33,171 bases of DNA from Pseudomonadota bacterium (lineage in GTDB: Bacteria; Pseudomonadota; Alphaproteobacteria; CADEGL01). Position numbers and translations under genes: made by a program. The notes beneath the pieces are model-generated. The model saw nothing but the letters and a program-made list of their open reading frames with translations, was not told the origin of the DNA and searched no databases. Shown here piece after piece: positions 7,926 through 17,444 of the stretch. The stretch spans positions 1-33,171 of the forward strand of contig JAQCGR010000009.1 of NCBI GenBank assembly GCA_027619995.1, given 5' to 3'. Each line of letters opens with the position of its first letter. The stretch's first letter is position 1.

Positions 7926-8141
7926 CAGTTCGGCTCCTGATATTTGGCCTCTCGGAGTAACGGACCGCGGCGCCCGCCACCAGTCCCAAAGACCCCACAA
8001 GCGGTCACGAACACGTGACGATGATTGACCGCGCGCGGTCGGCAATGCCCGTTATTCTTCCGCCTCATCCGGTGCCAACCGGTCATCTCGTCTGACCTTC
8101 ACAGACACAGGGTCAGGCAGGTCTTCTTAAGGAGCTATTTC

Positions 8142-9182
8142 ATGCGTTCGTTCCGCACGTCATTGCTGGCCGGCGCCGCCCTGCCGCTCATCGCCGGACT
8201 CATCGCTGCCCAACCCGTGCCGAGCGCGGCGGAAACCCAGTTGGCCCCCGCCAGCCGCACGAGCGCGGCGAACCCGGCCGCCATGCCGCGGCCAGCCGGC
8301 GCGCCGACGCAGCTCGCCGCCTGCAACCCCTACGCGGCCAAAAAGGGATGCAATCCGTGCAACCCCTGCGCCGCGAAAAAAACCTGCAATCCTTGCGCTG
8401 CCAATCCCTGCAATCCCTGTGCGGGAGCGGCGAGCACGACGAGCGCAGTCTGCGTCGTGCCCCGGCTTGCGGCGGCCAATCCCTGCGCCGCCAAGAAAGC
8501 GTGCAACCCCTGCAATCCCTGCGCGGCGAAGGGCTGCAATCCTTGCGCCGCCAAGAAGGCCTGTAACCCGTGTAACCCCTGCGGCGCAAAGGAAGCCTGC
8601 AACCCGTGCAATCCCTGCGCTGCGGCCAATCCCTGCAATCCGTGCAACCCCTGCAATCCCTGCGGCGGCGCCACGATCGCCGAGATCACCGGCGACGAGG
8701 CAACGGCCGTCTATGAATGCCTGATCGGAGAGATGGTCGCGGCCTACGAAAAATCCGGCGATCCGACCGCCAAATCCTATACCGCCTGGGAGCGCTACAA
8801 TGCCGCGCCCTATCAATCGGCGACCCATGGCAGCCGCTACGTCAACAACTACGCAAACGCTATCGCCCAAGCCGAGTACGGCAAGTTCGAGGATGCCGGC
8901 CCCATGCCGGCGGGCAGTCTGTTGGCGAAAGACAGTTTCGTGGTGACACCGGACGGCAAGGTTGGACCCGGCCCGCTTTTCCTGATGGAGAAGATGGCCA
9001 GCGGCTTCAACAAGGCCAGCCAGGACTGGCGCTATTCCATGATCCTGCCGAGCGGCGCGGTCGTCGGCACGACGGGTGGAGCGGGTTCCGAGAACATGAC
9101 CTTCTGCCACGAATGCCATACCGCCATGGAGGATCAGGATTCCATGTGGTTCCTGCCGGACGAGTTCCGCGCCAGCCAATAG
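8142..9182 (+). CDS. Exported cytochrome P460-like protein with N-terminal Cys-rich CNPC repeat region
   Basis: RBS aaggagc; signal peptide; [11 protein letters not shown] repeats; C-terminal P460-like domain with [30 protein letters not shown] and c-heme motif FCHECH. Confidence 0.85.
   Translation: MRSFRTSLLAGAALPLIAGLIAAQPVPSAAETQLAPASRTSAANPAAMPRPAGAPTQLAACNPYAAKKGCNPCNPCAAKKTCNPCAANPCNPCAGAASTTSAVCVVPRLAAANPCAAKKACNPCNPCAAKGCNPCAAKKACNPCNPCGAKEACNPCNPCAAANPCNPCNPCNPCGGATIAEITGDEATAVYECLIGEMVAAYEKSGDPTAKSYTAWERYNAAPYQSATHGSRYVNNYANAIAQAEYGKFEDAGPMPAGSLLAKDSFVVTPDGKVGPGPLFLMEKMASGFNKASQDWRYSMILPSGAVVGTTGGAGSENMTFCHECHTAMEDQDSMWFLPDEFRASQ
8322..8666 (+). repeat. Degenerate [11 protein letters not shown] coding repeat array
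   Basis: Repeated tgcaatccctgc / tgcaacccctgc units encoding CNPC, interspersed with gccgccaagaa (AAKK). Confidence 0.9.
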
Positions 9183-9206
9183 GAAGTCGCATTTCGGATC
9201 ACGAAT

Positions 9207-9237
9207 CGGGCGGCCCATCTGGGCCGCCCGTACTTTT
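9207..9237 (+). terminator. Rho-independent terminator of the P460-like gene
   Basis: CGGGCGGCCC-ATCT-GGGCCGCCCG 10-bp stem followed by TACTTTTT. Confidence 0.85.
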
Positions 9238-9254
9238 TGCGCAACGAAGCCCGG

Positions 9255-9683
9255 TTATTCGCGCACGACCAGAACCGACCGGCTGCAGTGCCGAATGACG
9301 CGGGCACCGTTCCGGCCGAGCAGATAGTCGCTCAACTCCGGGCGATGGGCGGCCATCACGATCAGGTCCGCATCGAGCCGGTCAGCCGCCTGGATGATTT
9401 TCTCGTAGATCGTGCCATGCGCGACCTCCGTTTGGACCGAAATGGTGGCGGGGACATGGGCTTCGACGAAAGCGGCCATCTCTTGCTTCGCCCCCGCGAT
9501 CAGTTTGTCCTCGAAACCGCTTGGGAAATACTGAGACACCATCAGATCGGCGACGTCAGGCACGACATTGACGATATGGAGTTTGGCGCCGAAAGCCTCG
9601 CACTGGGCGAGCGCGACGGGGAGCGCCTTGCGCCATGAGCTTTCCGAGGTCAGATCGACGGCGAGCAGGACGGTCTTGAACAT
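9255..9683 (-). CDS. Universal stress protein (UspA family)
   Basis: MFKTVLLAVDLTSESSWRKALPVALAQC...ADLIVMAAHRPELSDYLLGRNGARVIRHCSRSVLVVRE, Usp fold with nucleotide-binding C-terminal motif. Confidence 0.92.
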   Translation of the reverse strand: MFKTVLLAVDLTSESSWRKALPVALAQCEAFGAKLHIVNVVPDVADLMVSQYFPSGFEDKLIAGAKQEMAAFVEAHVPATISVQTEVAHGTIYEKIIQAADRLDADLIVMAAHRPELSDYLLGRNGARVIRHCSRSVLVVRE

Positions 9684-9706
9684 GGCGCGCTCCCTTCCCT
9701 CTCCGT

Positions 9707-12091
9707 TCACGTCGGGGCGGCGGTGCCGACGGTGCGCCGGCGGCGGGTTCGCTGCGACAGCCAGACCAGGCCAAGGAGCAGGACGCCAAACGGATAGATC
9801 AATTCCTTGGGCGGCAGGTCGAGCTGTTCGACATCGACGCCGGTCACGTAGTCGCCCCAATCGAGGCCCGCCTTCTCGGCCATGCCGTTGAAGGTCAGAT
9901 CGACCACGGCGTAGCGGCCATCCTCTTCCGGTTCGATGACCGCGCCGAAGGTTTCGGCCGGGGTCGCGGCCTGGTCGGCCGGGGTCTTCAACACGAAGAG
10001 CTTGAAGCGGTCGCCGTAATTCGTTTCGCGGACCACATGCAGGCGGACGTAGCGGCCAGTTTCAGGCGTGAACTCGCCGGAAGCGAAGGCCTCGAAATCG
10101 ACCGGCGCGAAGGGCGGCGCGATCTCGTCCATGAAGAATCCCGGGCGAAACAGCATGAAGCAGGCGGCCGCCAGCAGGACGCTCTCGTACCACTTCACCT
10201 TTATGAGAAACCAATTCTGGGTGAGCGAACTGAAGGCCAATATCGCGAGGAGCGACATCACCACCACAAGCGCGCCGTGCCAGATGCTCTCAACCCCGAT
10301 CAGCAGCAGTTCCGTGTTGAACAGGAAGACCAGCGGCAGGATAGCCGTGCGGATGTCGTAGAGAAAAGCCTGCACACCCGTTTTCAACGGATCGGCGCGC
10401 GATATCGCGGCGGCGGCAAAGGCAGCCAGACAGACCGGTGGCGTCGAATCCGCCAGCAGGCCGTAATAGAACACATAGAGGTGGACCGCGATCAGCGGCA
10501 GGACGAGGCCCGCAGCATTGCCCAGTTCGACCAGCACGCCGGCGAGCAGCGAGGCGACGACCAGATAGTTCGCCGTGGTCGGCAGGCCCATACCGAGAAA
10601 GATGCAGAGCACCGCCGTCAGGCCGAGCAGAATGTAGATATTCCCGCCGGCCAGGGCCTCGACCACGCCGACCATGGCGTTGTTGAGGCCGGTCGAGGAG
10701 ACCGCACCCACGATGATGCCCGCCGCAGCGACGGCGACGGCAATGCCGACCATATTGCGCGCGCCGGCGACCATGCCGAGATAGATCTCAGTGAAGCCGT
10801 CGCGCACGGCCTCGGCCATTGGCTGGGAGTCGAAGCGAATGGAATGCACGACCCGACGCGCCAGGATGATCCCCATCAGGGAGAGGATCGAATAGAAGAC
10901 CGCGCTATGCGCGCTCCATCGCTCGACCATCAGCAGATAGACGAGGATGACGATCGGAATCAGATGGTGCAGGCCTTTACGGAAGGTCTTGCCGAGCGGC
11001 GGAATCTCCACCGCAGGCAGGCCCTTGAGGCCCAGCTTCTGCGCTTCGAGATGGGAAATATAAAGCAGCGCGATATAGCTGAGTGCCGCGGGAATAGCCG
11101 CCGCCACCACAACGTCGAAATACGAGATGCCGATGAATTCGGCGATGATGAAGGCCGCCGCGCCCATGATCGGCGGCATGAGTTGACCGTTGGTCGAGGC
11201 CGCGACCTCGATCGCCCCGGCCTTGACCGCCGGCATGCCGATCCGCTTCATCACGGGAATGGTGAAGGTGCCGGTGGTGACCACATTGGCGATCGACGAA
11301 CCGGAGATCATGCCGGTCATGCCCGAGGCAAGGATCGCCGCCTTGGCCGGCCCGCCGCTGAACCGGCCGACCATGGCGAAGGACAGGGCGAGGAAATATT
11401 GGCCCGCGCCGGCCTTGTCCAAAAGCGCGCCGAACAGCACGAAAAGAAAAACGAAACTGACCGAGACGCTGATCGGGATACCGAAGACCGCCTCGCCCGT
11501 CAGCCATTGATAGCCGATCAACCGGTTCAGGCTGAGGCCCTTGTGAGAGATGATGTCCGGCATCGACTGACCGAAAATCGAATAAATCAGAAAAATGCCA
11601 CAGACAATGACGAGCGGAATGCCGATCGACCGGCGCGTCGCGTCGAGCAGGAGCAGCATGCCGATACCGCCGATGATCGCCTCGACGGGAATGCCGTTCC
11701 AGACAAGAAGAACGCCCTGGCGGGAGACGAGGCCGTCCCAGCCGATAAAGAGATAAAAAGCGGAAAACCACGCGAGCAGAGCGAGAAGGATGTCAGTGAC
11801 CGGCAGCCCCTTTTCGCCGCTACGGCGCGAGAAGGGGTAGATCAAGTAGCAAAGCAGCAGGGCGAAGGAGAGATGGATGCCGCGCGCCGGCACATCCGTG
11901 ATGATGCCGAAATCGAACATGAAGGGAAAAGGCGAGGCGATCCACATCTGGAAGACCGACCAGACGAAGCAGAGCAGGCTGATGACCATCGCAACCCGGG
12001 GGCCATGATTGCGTCCCTGGTATTCGACCTCTTCAAGGGTCTTGTCGATATTCTTGGCCGCCGGTGCCGGGTCGGTGTCTTTGTCGGTCAT
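9707..12091 (-). CDS. TRAP transporter fused permease (4TM/12TM) with DUF3394-like C-terminal domain
   Basis: Multi-TM protein with GGPAKAAILASGMTGMISGSSIANVVTTGTFTIPVMKRIGMP and CIFLGMGLPTTANYLVVASL motifs; C-terminal soluble region with PDZ-like GMAEKAGLDWGDYVTGVDV. Confidence 0.92.
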   Translation of the reverse strand: MTDKDTDPAPAAKNIDKTLEEVEYQGRNHGPRVAMVISLLCFVWSVFQMWIASPFPFMFDFGIITDVPARGIHLSFALLLCYLIYPFSRRSGEKGLPVTDILLALLAWFSAFYLFIGWDGLVSRQGVLLVWNGIPVEAIIGGIGMLLLLDATRRSIGIPLVIVCGIFLIYSIFGQSMPDIISHKGLSLNRLIGYQWLTGEAVFGIPISVSVSFVFLFVLFGALLDKAGAGQYFLALSFAMVGRFSGGPAKAAILASGMTGMISGSSIANVVTTGTFTIPVMKRIGMPAVKAGAIEVAASTNGQLMPPIMGAAAFIIAEFIGISYFDVVVAAAIPAALSYIALLYISHLEAQKLGLKGLPAVEIPPLGKTFRKGLHHLIPIVILVYLLMVERWSAHSAVFYSILSLMGIILARRVVHSIRFDSQPMAEAVRDGFTEIYLGMVAGARNMVGIAVAVAAAGIIVGAVSSTGLNNAMVGVVEALAGGNIYILLGLTAVLCIFLGMGLPTTANYLVVASLLAGVLVELGNAAGLVLPLIAVHLYVFYYGLLADSTPPVCLAAFAAAAISRADPLKTGVQAFLYDIRTAILPLVFLFNTELLLIGVESIWHGALVVVMSLLAILAFSSLTQNWFLIKVKWYESVLLAAACFMLFRPGFFMDEIAPPFAPVDFEAFASGEFTPETGRYVRLHVVRETNYGDRFKLFVLKTPADQAATPAETFGAVIEPEEDGRYAVVDLTFNGMAEKAGLDWGDYVTGVDVEQLDLPPKELIYPFGVLLLGLVWLSQRTRRRRTVGTAAPT

Positions 12092-12162
12092 GCCCACCCC
12101 CTCGGGCCCACCGGCCCGACAGCGTCTACGCCGCTTTCCACTATCTGCGTAGGAATGAAAAC

Positions 12163-12191
12163 GGCCGGCACCCCCGTCGGGAATGCCGGCC
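12163..12191 (-). terminator. Hairpin in the gap between TAXI solute-binding protein and permease genes
   Basis: GGCCGGCA ... TGCCGGCC 8-bp inverted repeat; on the minus strand followed by GTTTTC. Confidence 0.65.
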
Positions 12192-12207
12192 TGGTTTCTT
12201 GCCGGGC

Positions 12208-13209
12208 CTACATCCAGCCCATTTCCTTGTAGAACTTGATAGCGCCCGGATGCAGCGGCGCCGAGTTGCCATCCGTGATCATCTTCTTCGGATCGAGATT
12301 CTGGAAGGCCGGGTGAAGCGACCTGAAGTCGTCCAGATTTTCCATCACCGCGCGCGTGACCTCGTAGACCACATCGTCGGGCACGTCCTCATGCGTGACG
12401 AAGGTCGCCATGACGCCGAAAGTCGTCACGTCCTTGGTCGTGGTCTTATAGGTGCCGGCCGGGATCGTCGTGAAGGCGTAGTAGGGATTGTCCGCCACCA
12501 GCTTCTTCTCGACCTCGCCGTCGAGATTGGCGATATAGGCGCCGCAACCGTCGGTCGCCACCGAGACGCCGGCATTGGGCACGCCGACGGTATAGCCATA
12601 GGCATCGATCTTGCCGTCGCACAGGGCCTGGGACTGTTCGGTCGAGGTCAGTTCGGTCGCGACCGCGAAATCGTCGGCGGTCATGCCATAGCCGGCCATC
12701 AGGACTTCGGTCGTGCCGCGCTGGCCGGAGCCCGCGTTACCGATATTCATCCGCTTGCCCTTGGTGTCCGTGAAGGAATCGATGTCGCTGCCTTCGGCCG
12801 CGATCAACTGGAACGGCTCAGGATGCACGGAAAAGACCGCGCGCAAACCGGGACAGGTCGTCACCTGGTCGGAATCGCCCTTGAACGCATGATACTGCCA
12901 ATCGGACTGGGCGACGCCGAACTCAAGCTCGTGCTCGCAAATCTGGCCGATATTGTAGGTCGAGCCGCCGGTCGACGGGGCCGAGCAGCGAATACCGTGC
13001 TTGCGGCCTTCCTTGCGGCCCTCGGCGGCCTCCTTATGGACCATGCGGCAGACCGAATTGCCGACGACGAAATACACGCCTGTCGGGCCGCCCGTGCCGA
13101 TGGAGATGAATTTCTTGTCCTGCGCGCCGGCATCGCCGGGTGCGACGAAGGCCACTCCCAGAAGTGCCGCCGCCGCAAGGGCTAAGGTCGCGAGATTGAG
13201 TGATTTCAT
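12208..13209 (-). CDS. TAXI-family TRAP transporter solute-binding protein
   Basis: Signal peptide MKSLNLATLALAAAALLGVAFVAPGDAGAQ; FISIGTGGPTGVYFVVGNSVCRMVHKE, RMNIGNAGSGQRGTTEVLM; RBS gaggagga. Confidence 0.93.
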   Translation of the reverse strand: MKSLNLATLALAAAALLGVAFVAPGDAGAQDKKFISIGTGGPTGVYFVVGNSVCRMVHKEAAEGRKEGRKHGIRCSAPSTGGSTYNIGQICEHELEFGVAQSDWQYHAFKGDSDQVTTCPGLRAVFSVHPEPFQLIAAEGSDIDSFTDTKGKRMNIGNAGSGQRGTTEVLMAGYGMTADDFAVATELTSTEQSQALCDGKIDAYGYTVGVPNAGVSVATDGCGAYIANLDGEVEKKLVADNPYYAFTTIPAGTYKTTTKDVTTFGVMATFVTHEDVPDDVVYEVTRAVMENLDDFRSLHPAFQNLDPKKMITDGNSAPLHPGAIKFYKEMGWM

Positions 13210-13471
13210 GACGTCTGTCCTCCTCGGTTCAGTCGTGAGGACGGCCGGATGTAAGACAACATACAGGCCGCTTGTCGAGATCGATCCGAAGCGAAACATG
13301 GTGCCGCCAAGCCGGCGGCATCACCCCATCCCTACAGTTCCAATCGGGCCGGATCCGGCGCCGCGCCATTGGGCGCCACCGCATCGCCCAGGTATCGCTA
13401 TTCGATCCCTTGGCCGCAACTATGCCGCCCGGTCCGGAACTTGTCAACGCGACCAGGCGCCTTGTCCGGCG

Positions 13472-14810
13472 TCAGGAAACCGCCGCCAGGCTGGTTTCGA
13501 CGGAATCGCCGAGCAGATCGACGATCGTGTCGATCGTGGCCTCGTCGATGTTGTAGGGCGGCGCGAGAATGACGTGATCGCCGTTCTTGCCGTCGATCGT
13601 GCCACCCATCGGGTAGCACATCAGCCCGCGCTCGAAAGCCGCCGATTTGATCTTGGCATGGAGTTTCTTGGCGGGATCGAACACCGCCTTGCTGGCCCGG
13701 TCCCCGACCAGCTCGATGGCCCAGAACAGGCCGCGGCCGCGGATATCCCCGACATGGTGGTGGTTGCCGAAGCGGTCGTTCAACCCCTCCTCCAGATGGG
13801 CGCCGAGATCCCGCACCCGCTGGAGCAATCCTTCTTCCTTGATGACTCGCTGCACGGCGAGCGCGCCCGCGCAGGCCGTGGCGTGGCCCATATAGGTATG
13901 GCCGTGCTGGAAATAGCCGCTGCCGTCGCGGAAGGCCGCAAACACTTTGTCCGCGACCAACACCGCGCCGATCGGCTGATAGCCCGCGCCCAGACCTTTG
14001 GCCATGATCAGCAGGTCGGGGGTTACTCCCTCCTGCTCGCAGGCGTAGAGCGTGCCTGTCCGGCCCATGCCGCACATCACCTCGTCGAAGATCAGCAGCA
14101 CGCCGTACCGGTCGCAGATCTCGCGTATCCGCTTGAAGTAACCCGGGACCGCGGGCAAGGCGCCGGCGGTCGCACCGACCACGGGCTCGGCCATGAAGGC
14201 TGCTACGGAGTCGGCGCCGAGTTCCAGAATCTTGGCCTCCAGCTCGTCCGCGACGCGCAGGCCGTAGGCTTCCTCGCTCTCGCCTTCCTGCTGATCGCGA
14301 TAGGCGTAGCAGGGCGCGATATGGTGCATCACGGGCACCAGGATCGGATCATAGGGTTCGCGCCGCCAGAAATTGCCGCCGGCCCGACAGGCCGCCCAGG
14401 GTGTTGCCGTGATAGCTCTGGCGCCGGGCGATGAAATGCTTGCGTTTGGGCTGGCCGATTTCGAGGTAGTACTGGCGCGCCATCTTGATCGCGGCCTCGA
14501 CCCCCTCGGAGCCGCCCGAGACTTACCAGACGCGGTCCAACCCCTCCGGCGCGTCGGTGATCAGGGTATCGGCCAGGGCTTCCATCGGCTCGTTGCTGAA
14601 GGAGCCGGTATGGGCATAGGGCATCCGCCCGACCTGGTCGCGGATGGCCTCGATCACCGCCGGATGGGAATGGCCCAGACAGGACACGGCCGCGCCGCCC
14701 GAGGCGTCGAGATACCGTTTGCCCGCCTGATCGAACAGATAGGGCCCCTCGCCGCGCACGGCGACGGGCGGCGGCGCGGAACCGATGGCGCGCGGAAAAA
14801 CATGGCTCAT
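13472..14810 (-). pseudogene. Class III (PLP) aminotransferase, disrupted by in-frame TAA and a +1 frameshift
   Basis: N-terminal fragment MSHVFPRAIGSAPPPVAVRGEG...EGLDRVW* (stop at 14523-14525), continuing in frame as VSGGSEGVEAAIKMARQYYLEIGQPKRKHFIARRQSYHGNTLGGLS, then a frame change at the CCC run 14383-14385 into ...NFWRREPYDPILVPVMHHIAPCYAYRD...LLIFDEVMCGMGRTG...MAKGLGAGYQPIGAVL. Confidence 0.85.
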
Positions 14811-15053
14811 GTCAGAAGATCTCCCGTGAAGGCGGCGGTCGGCCAGATGGTCGCCATGCCCGAACTCTATTCCCGGCACGTGGTCGCGGACAACGCCGAG
14901 TTGGCATAAATTCCACGCCGTCCAAATCGGGGCGGACAGATGGTGGCGCCAAAAAATGGTGAACGATGGTGCCTAGACGGTGGTGATTGAATCGATTGGC
15001 GCGCACGGGCTTTATGGCCCCGCTCACCGAATGATCGAACGCAGGGGAAATCC

Positions 15054-15569
15054 ATGGATTTGAAGCCGCATATCCGGACCGTGCCGGATTTTCCCAAACC
15101 GGGAATTCTGTTTTACGATATCTCGACCCTCCTGGCCCATCCAGCTGCATGGCGCGCCTGCGTCGACCAACTCGCCGCCGCCGTCCGCCCCCATGCGCCC
15201 GACATGCTGGTCGGCATCGAATCGCGTGGCTTCCTGGTGACCGCCCCGCTGGCCCTTGAACTGGGCTGCGGCTTCGCCATGGTGCGCAAGGCCGGCAAAC
15301 TGCCGGGCGCGACGCGGCCCCATACCTACGATCTCGAATACGGCTCCGACACGATTGAGGTGCAGGACGACATCATACCCCATGGCAGTCGCGTGGTCGT
15401 GATGGACGACCTGCTCGCGACCGGCGGAACCCTGGAGGCTGCGATTGCGCTCACGCGCGAGATCGGGGCCGAGGTGGTGGCCGCCACCTGCATCATCGAA
15501 CTGAACTTTCTGGGAGGACGCAAGCGTATCGACGTGCCCTTCTCCTCCATCCTCAGTTACGATTCCTAG
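15054..15569 (+). CDS. apt: Adenine phosphoribosyltransferase
   Basis: [27 protein letters not shown]...[24 protein letters not shown] motif. Confidence 0.95.
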   Translation: MDLKPHIRTVPDFPKPGILFYDISTLLAHPAAWRACVDQLAAAVRPHAPDMLVGIESRGFLVTAPLALELGCGFAMVRKAGKLPGATRPHTYDLEYGSDTIEVQDDIIPHGSRVVVMDDLLATGGTLEAAIALTREIGAEVVAATCIIELNFLGGRKRIDVPFSSILSYDS

Positions 15570-15669
15570 GACTCCGCTTAACCCAAAGTTTACTGCGCCC
15601 GGCTAGGGATATTGCCTGGGCCCATCGGCATCGCGATCGGGTCCGCCGACCCTGATCGGGAATTGTGCC

Positions 15670-17400
15670 ATGGCGCCTTGCCGGACGCAGCCGCGACTGA
15701 TCCACCTCGCCCTGGCGACGAGCCTGCTGCCGCCAACAGTTCTGATCGCCTGGGATATGCTGCGCGGCGGCGCGGGGTCCGCCGACTTGCCGACACTCGG
15801 CCTGGGCCTCGCCCTGCTCGGCCTCTGCATGGGCCTGATCATGCACGGCCGCGATCGCGCGGCGAAAAACCAGGCGGAGACAATGCTGACCGCCGCCCTG
15901 GAGGGCAGCGACGACGGATACGCGATCTTCGATGGCGACCAGCGGCTTGTCGCCTGCAACAGCGCCTATAGGAGAGAGTTGCCGGTTGCGCCGGATCCGG
16001 GCCAAGCCGCCACCTATGACATGGCGCTCGCCGCATTCGAACGCTCCGGCAAGATTACCGGCCAATCGGATTGCCTGCCCGGTTGGCTGCGCCGCGCCAT
16101 GACGGCGGCAGGAACGCCGGGCCGAGCGGCCGAAATCCGCCACGCCGACGGCCGCTGGCTCCGACTCAGCGAAAAACGCCTGCCGGACGCCGGCATAGTC
16201 TCCATTCTGCGCGACACGACCCAGCAACAACTGGAACGGGTCTCCGCCGAGCGGCATGACGCCGATATGCAAGCGCTGCTCGACAGCCTGGACACCGGCA
16301 TTTGCCTCGCCGACAGGCATGGCAGGATCCTGGCCGCGAACAGCCGTTTCGCATCCCTCCTGGGGTGCCGCGCCGACGAGCTCCGGCCTGGCGCAGCCGT
16401 GGCGGAGGCCTTCACGCGGATCGCCCAATCCGGCGATCCGGGCAACGGCGCCGGGGAACGCCTCGAATCTCTCGGCTATATCCAGGCATTGCGTGGCCGG
16501 CCGTCGCGCCGCGAATGGCTAAGGACCGACGGCTCGGTGATCGAAAGCAACTGGGTCCCCGTGACCACCGTCGGAGCGGCCCTCGTCGCCAGCGATCTGA
16601 CCCAGCAGCGCCAGCTCGAATCCTCCTTGCGGGAGGCAAAGGAGGTCGCGGAAGCGACAACCCGCACGAAGAGCGAATTCCTGGCCAATATGAGCCACGA
16701 GTTGCGCACACCCCTGAACGCAATCATGGGGTTCTCCGAGATCAGGAAAAACGAGCTTTTCGGCTCGATCGGCAATCCCACCTATCGGGTCTACGCCTCA
16801 GATATCTATGACAGCGGCGGGCACCTGCTGACTCTGATCAACGATATTCTCGACATGTCCAAGGCGGAGGCCGGCAAGATCGAGTTGCAGGAAACCGAAG
16901 TCGAGGTCGAGGCCGTGATCGCGGCCTGCCTGCGGCTGGTGAAGGCGCGCGCCGAGACGGGGGGCCTGAGCCTGTCGGTCGCGCGCCCCGAGACGCCGAT
17001 ACGCCTATGGGTCGACGAAAGGCGGATCAAGCAGATCCTGCTGAACCTGCTGTCGAATGCGATCAAATTCACCCGGCCGGGCGGCAGGGTCGTCATTGCC
17101 GCTTCGATCGAACGAAGCGGCAGCTTCGTCCTGACTGTGCGCGACACCGGTATCGGCATCGCCCCCGACGGTATCGCCAAGGCCCTCGCCCCCTTCGGCC
17201 AGGTCGACAGCAAGCTGGCGCGGCGTTTCGACGGCACCGGCCTGGGCCTGCCACTCAGTCGCGTTCTCGCGGAACTGCACGACGGCCATCTGGATATGCA
17301 CAGTCGCGTGGCCGTCGGAACCACGATCCGGGTGCGCCTTCCCGCTGAACGGGTCGTCGCCCAGACCCCCACGGAGAGACCGAACGCCGTCTCCGCCTGA
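15670..17400 (+). CDS. PAS-domain sensor histidine kinase
   Basis: N-terminal TM segments, PAS-like regions, EFLANMSHELRTPLNAIMGFSE (HisKA), NLLSNAIKFT, DTGIGIAPDGI, GTGLGLPLSR (HATPase). Confidence 0.92.
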   Translation: MAPCRTQPRLIHLALATSLLPPTVLIAWDMLRGGAGSADLPTLGLGLALLGLCMGLIMHGRDRAAKNQAETMLTAALEGSDDGYAIFDGDQRLVACNSAYRRELPVAPDPGQAATYDMALAAFERSGKITGQSDCLPGWLRRAMTAAGTPGRAAEIRHADGRWLRLSEKRLPDAGIVSILRDTTQQQLERVSAERHDADMQALLDSLDTGICLADRHGRILAANSRFASLLGCRADELRPGAAVAEAFTRIAQSGDPGNGAGERLESLGYIQALRGRPSRREWLRTDGSVIESNWVPVTTVGAALVASDLTQQRQLESSLREAKEVAEATTRTKSEFLANMSHELRTPLNAIMGFSEIRKNELFGSIGNPTYRVYASDIYDSGGHLLTLINDILDMSKAEAGKIELQETEVEVEAVIAACLRLVKARAETGGLSLSVARPETPIRLWVDERRIKQILLNLLSNAIKFTRPGGRVVIAASIERSGSFVLTVRDTGIGIAPDGIAKALAPFGQVDSKLARRFDGTGLGLPLSRVLAELHDGHLDMHSRVAVGTTIRVRLPAERVVAQTPTERPNAVSA

Positions 17401-17444
17401 GACCGCTTGGCCCGGCGCCCCGGTCTGATCATACTGCGGCCGCG

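Noticed and set aside
8322-8666. CRISPR-like repeat array
   Set aside because: Short in-frame coding repeats (CNPC/AAKK) without spacers of constant length.
8160-9218. 352-aa and 119-aa minus-strand repeat ORFs ([17 protein letters not shown]) opposite the CNPC array
   Set aside because: Repetitive only because the sense CNPC repeat is repetitive; sense strand has RBS, signal peptide, heme domain and terminator.
10037-12232. 731-aa plus-strand ORF opposite the TRAP permease
   Set aside because: Shadow ORF in GC-rich DNA; composition dominated by R/D/H/Q with no domain signal, while the opposite strand encodes a clear TRAP permease.
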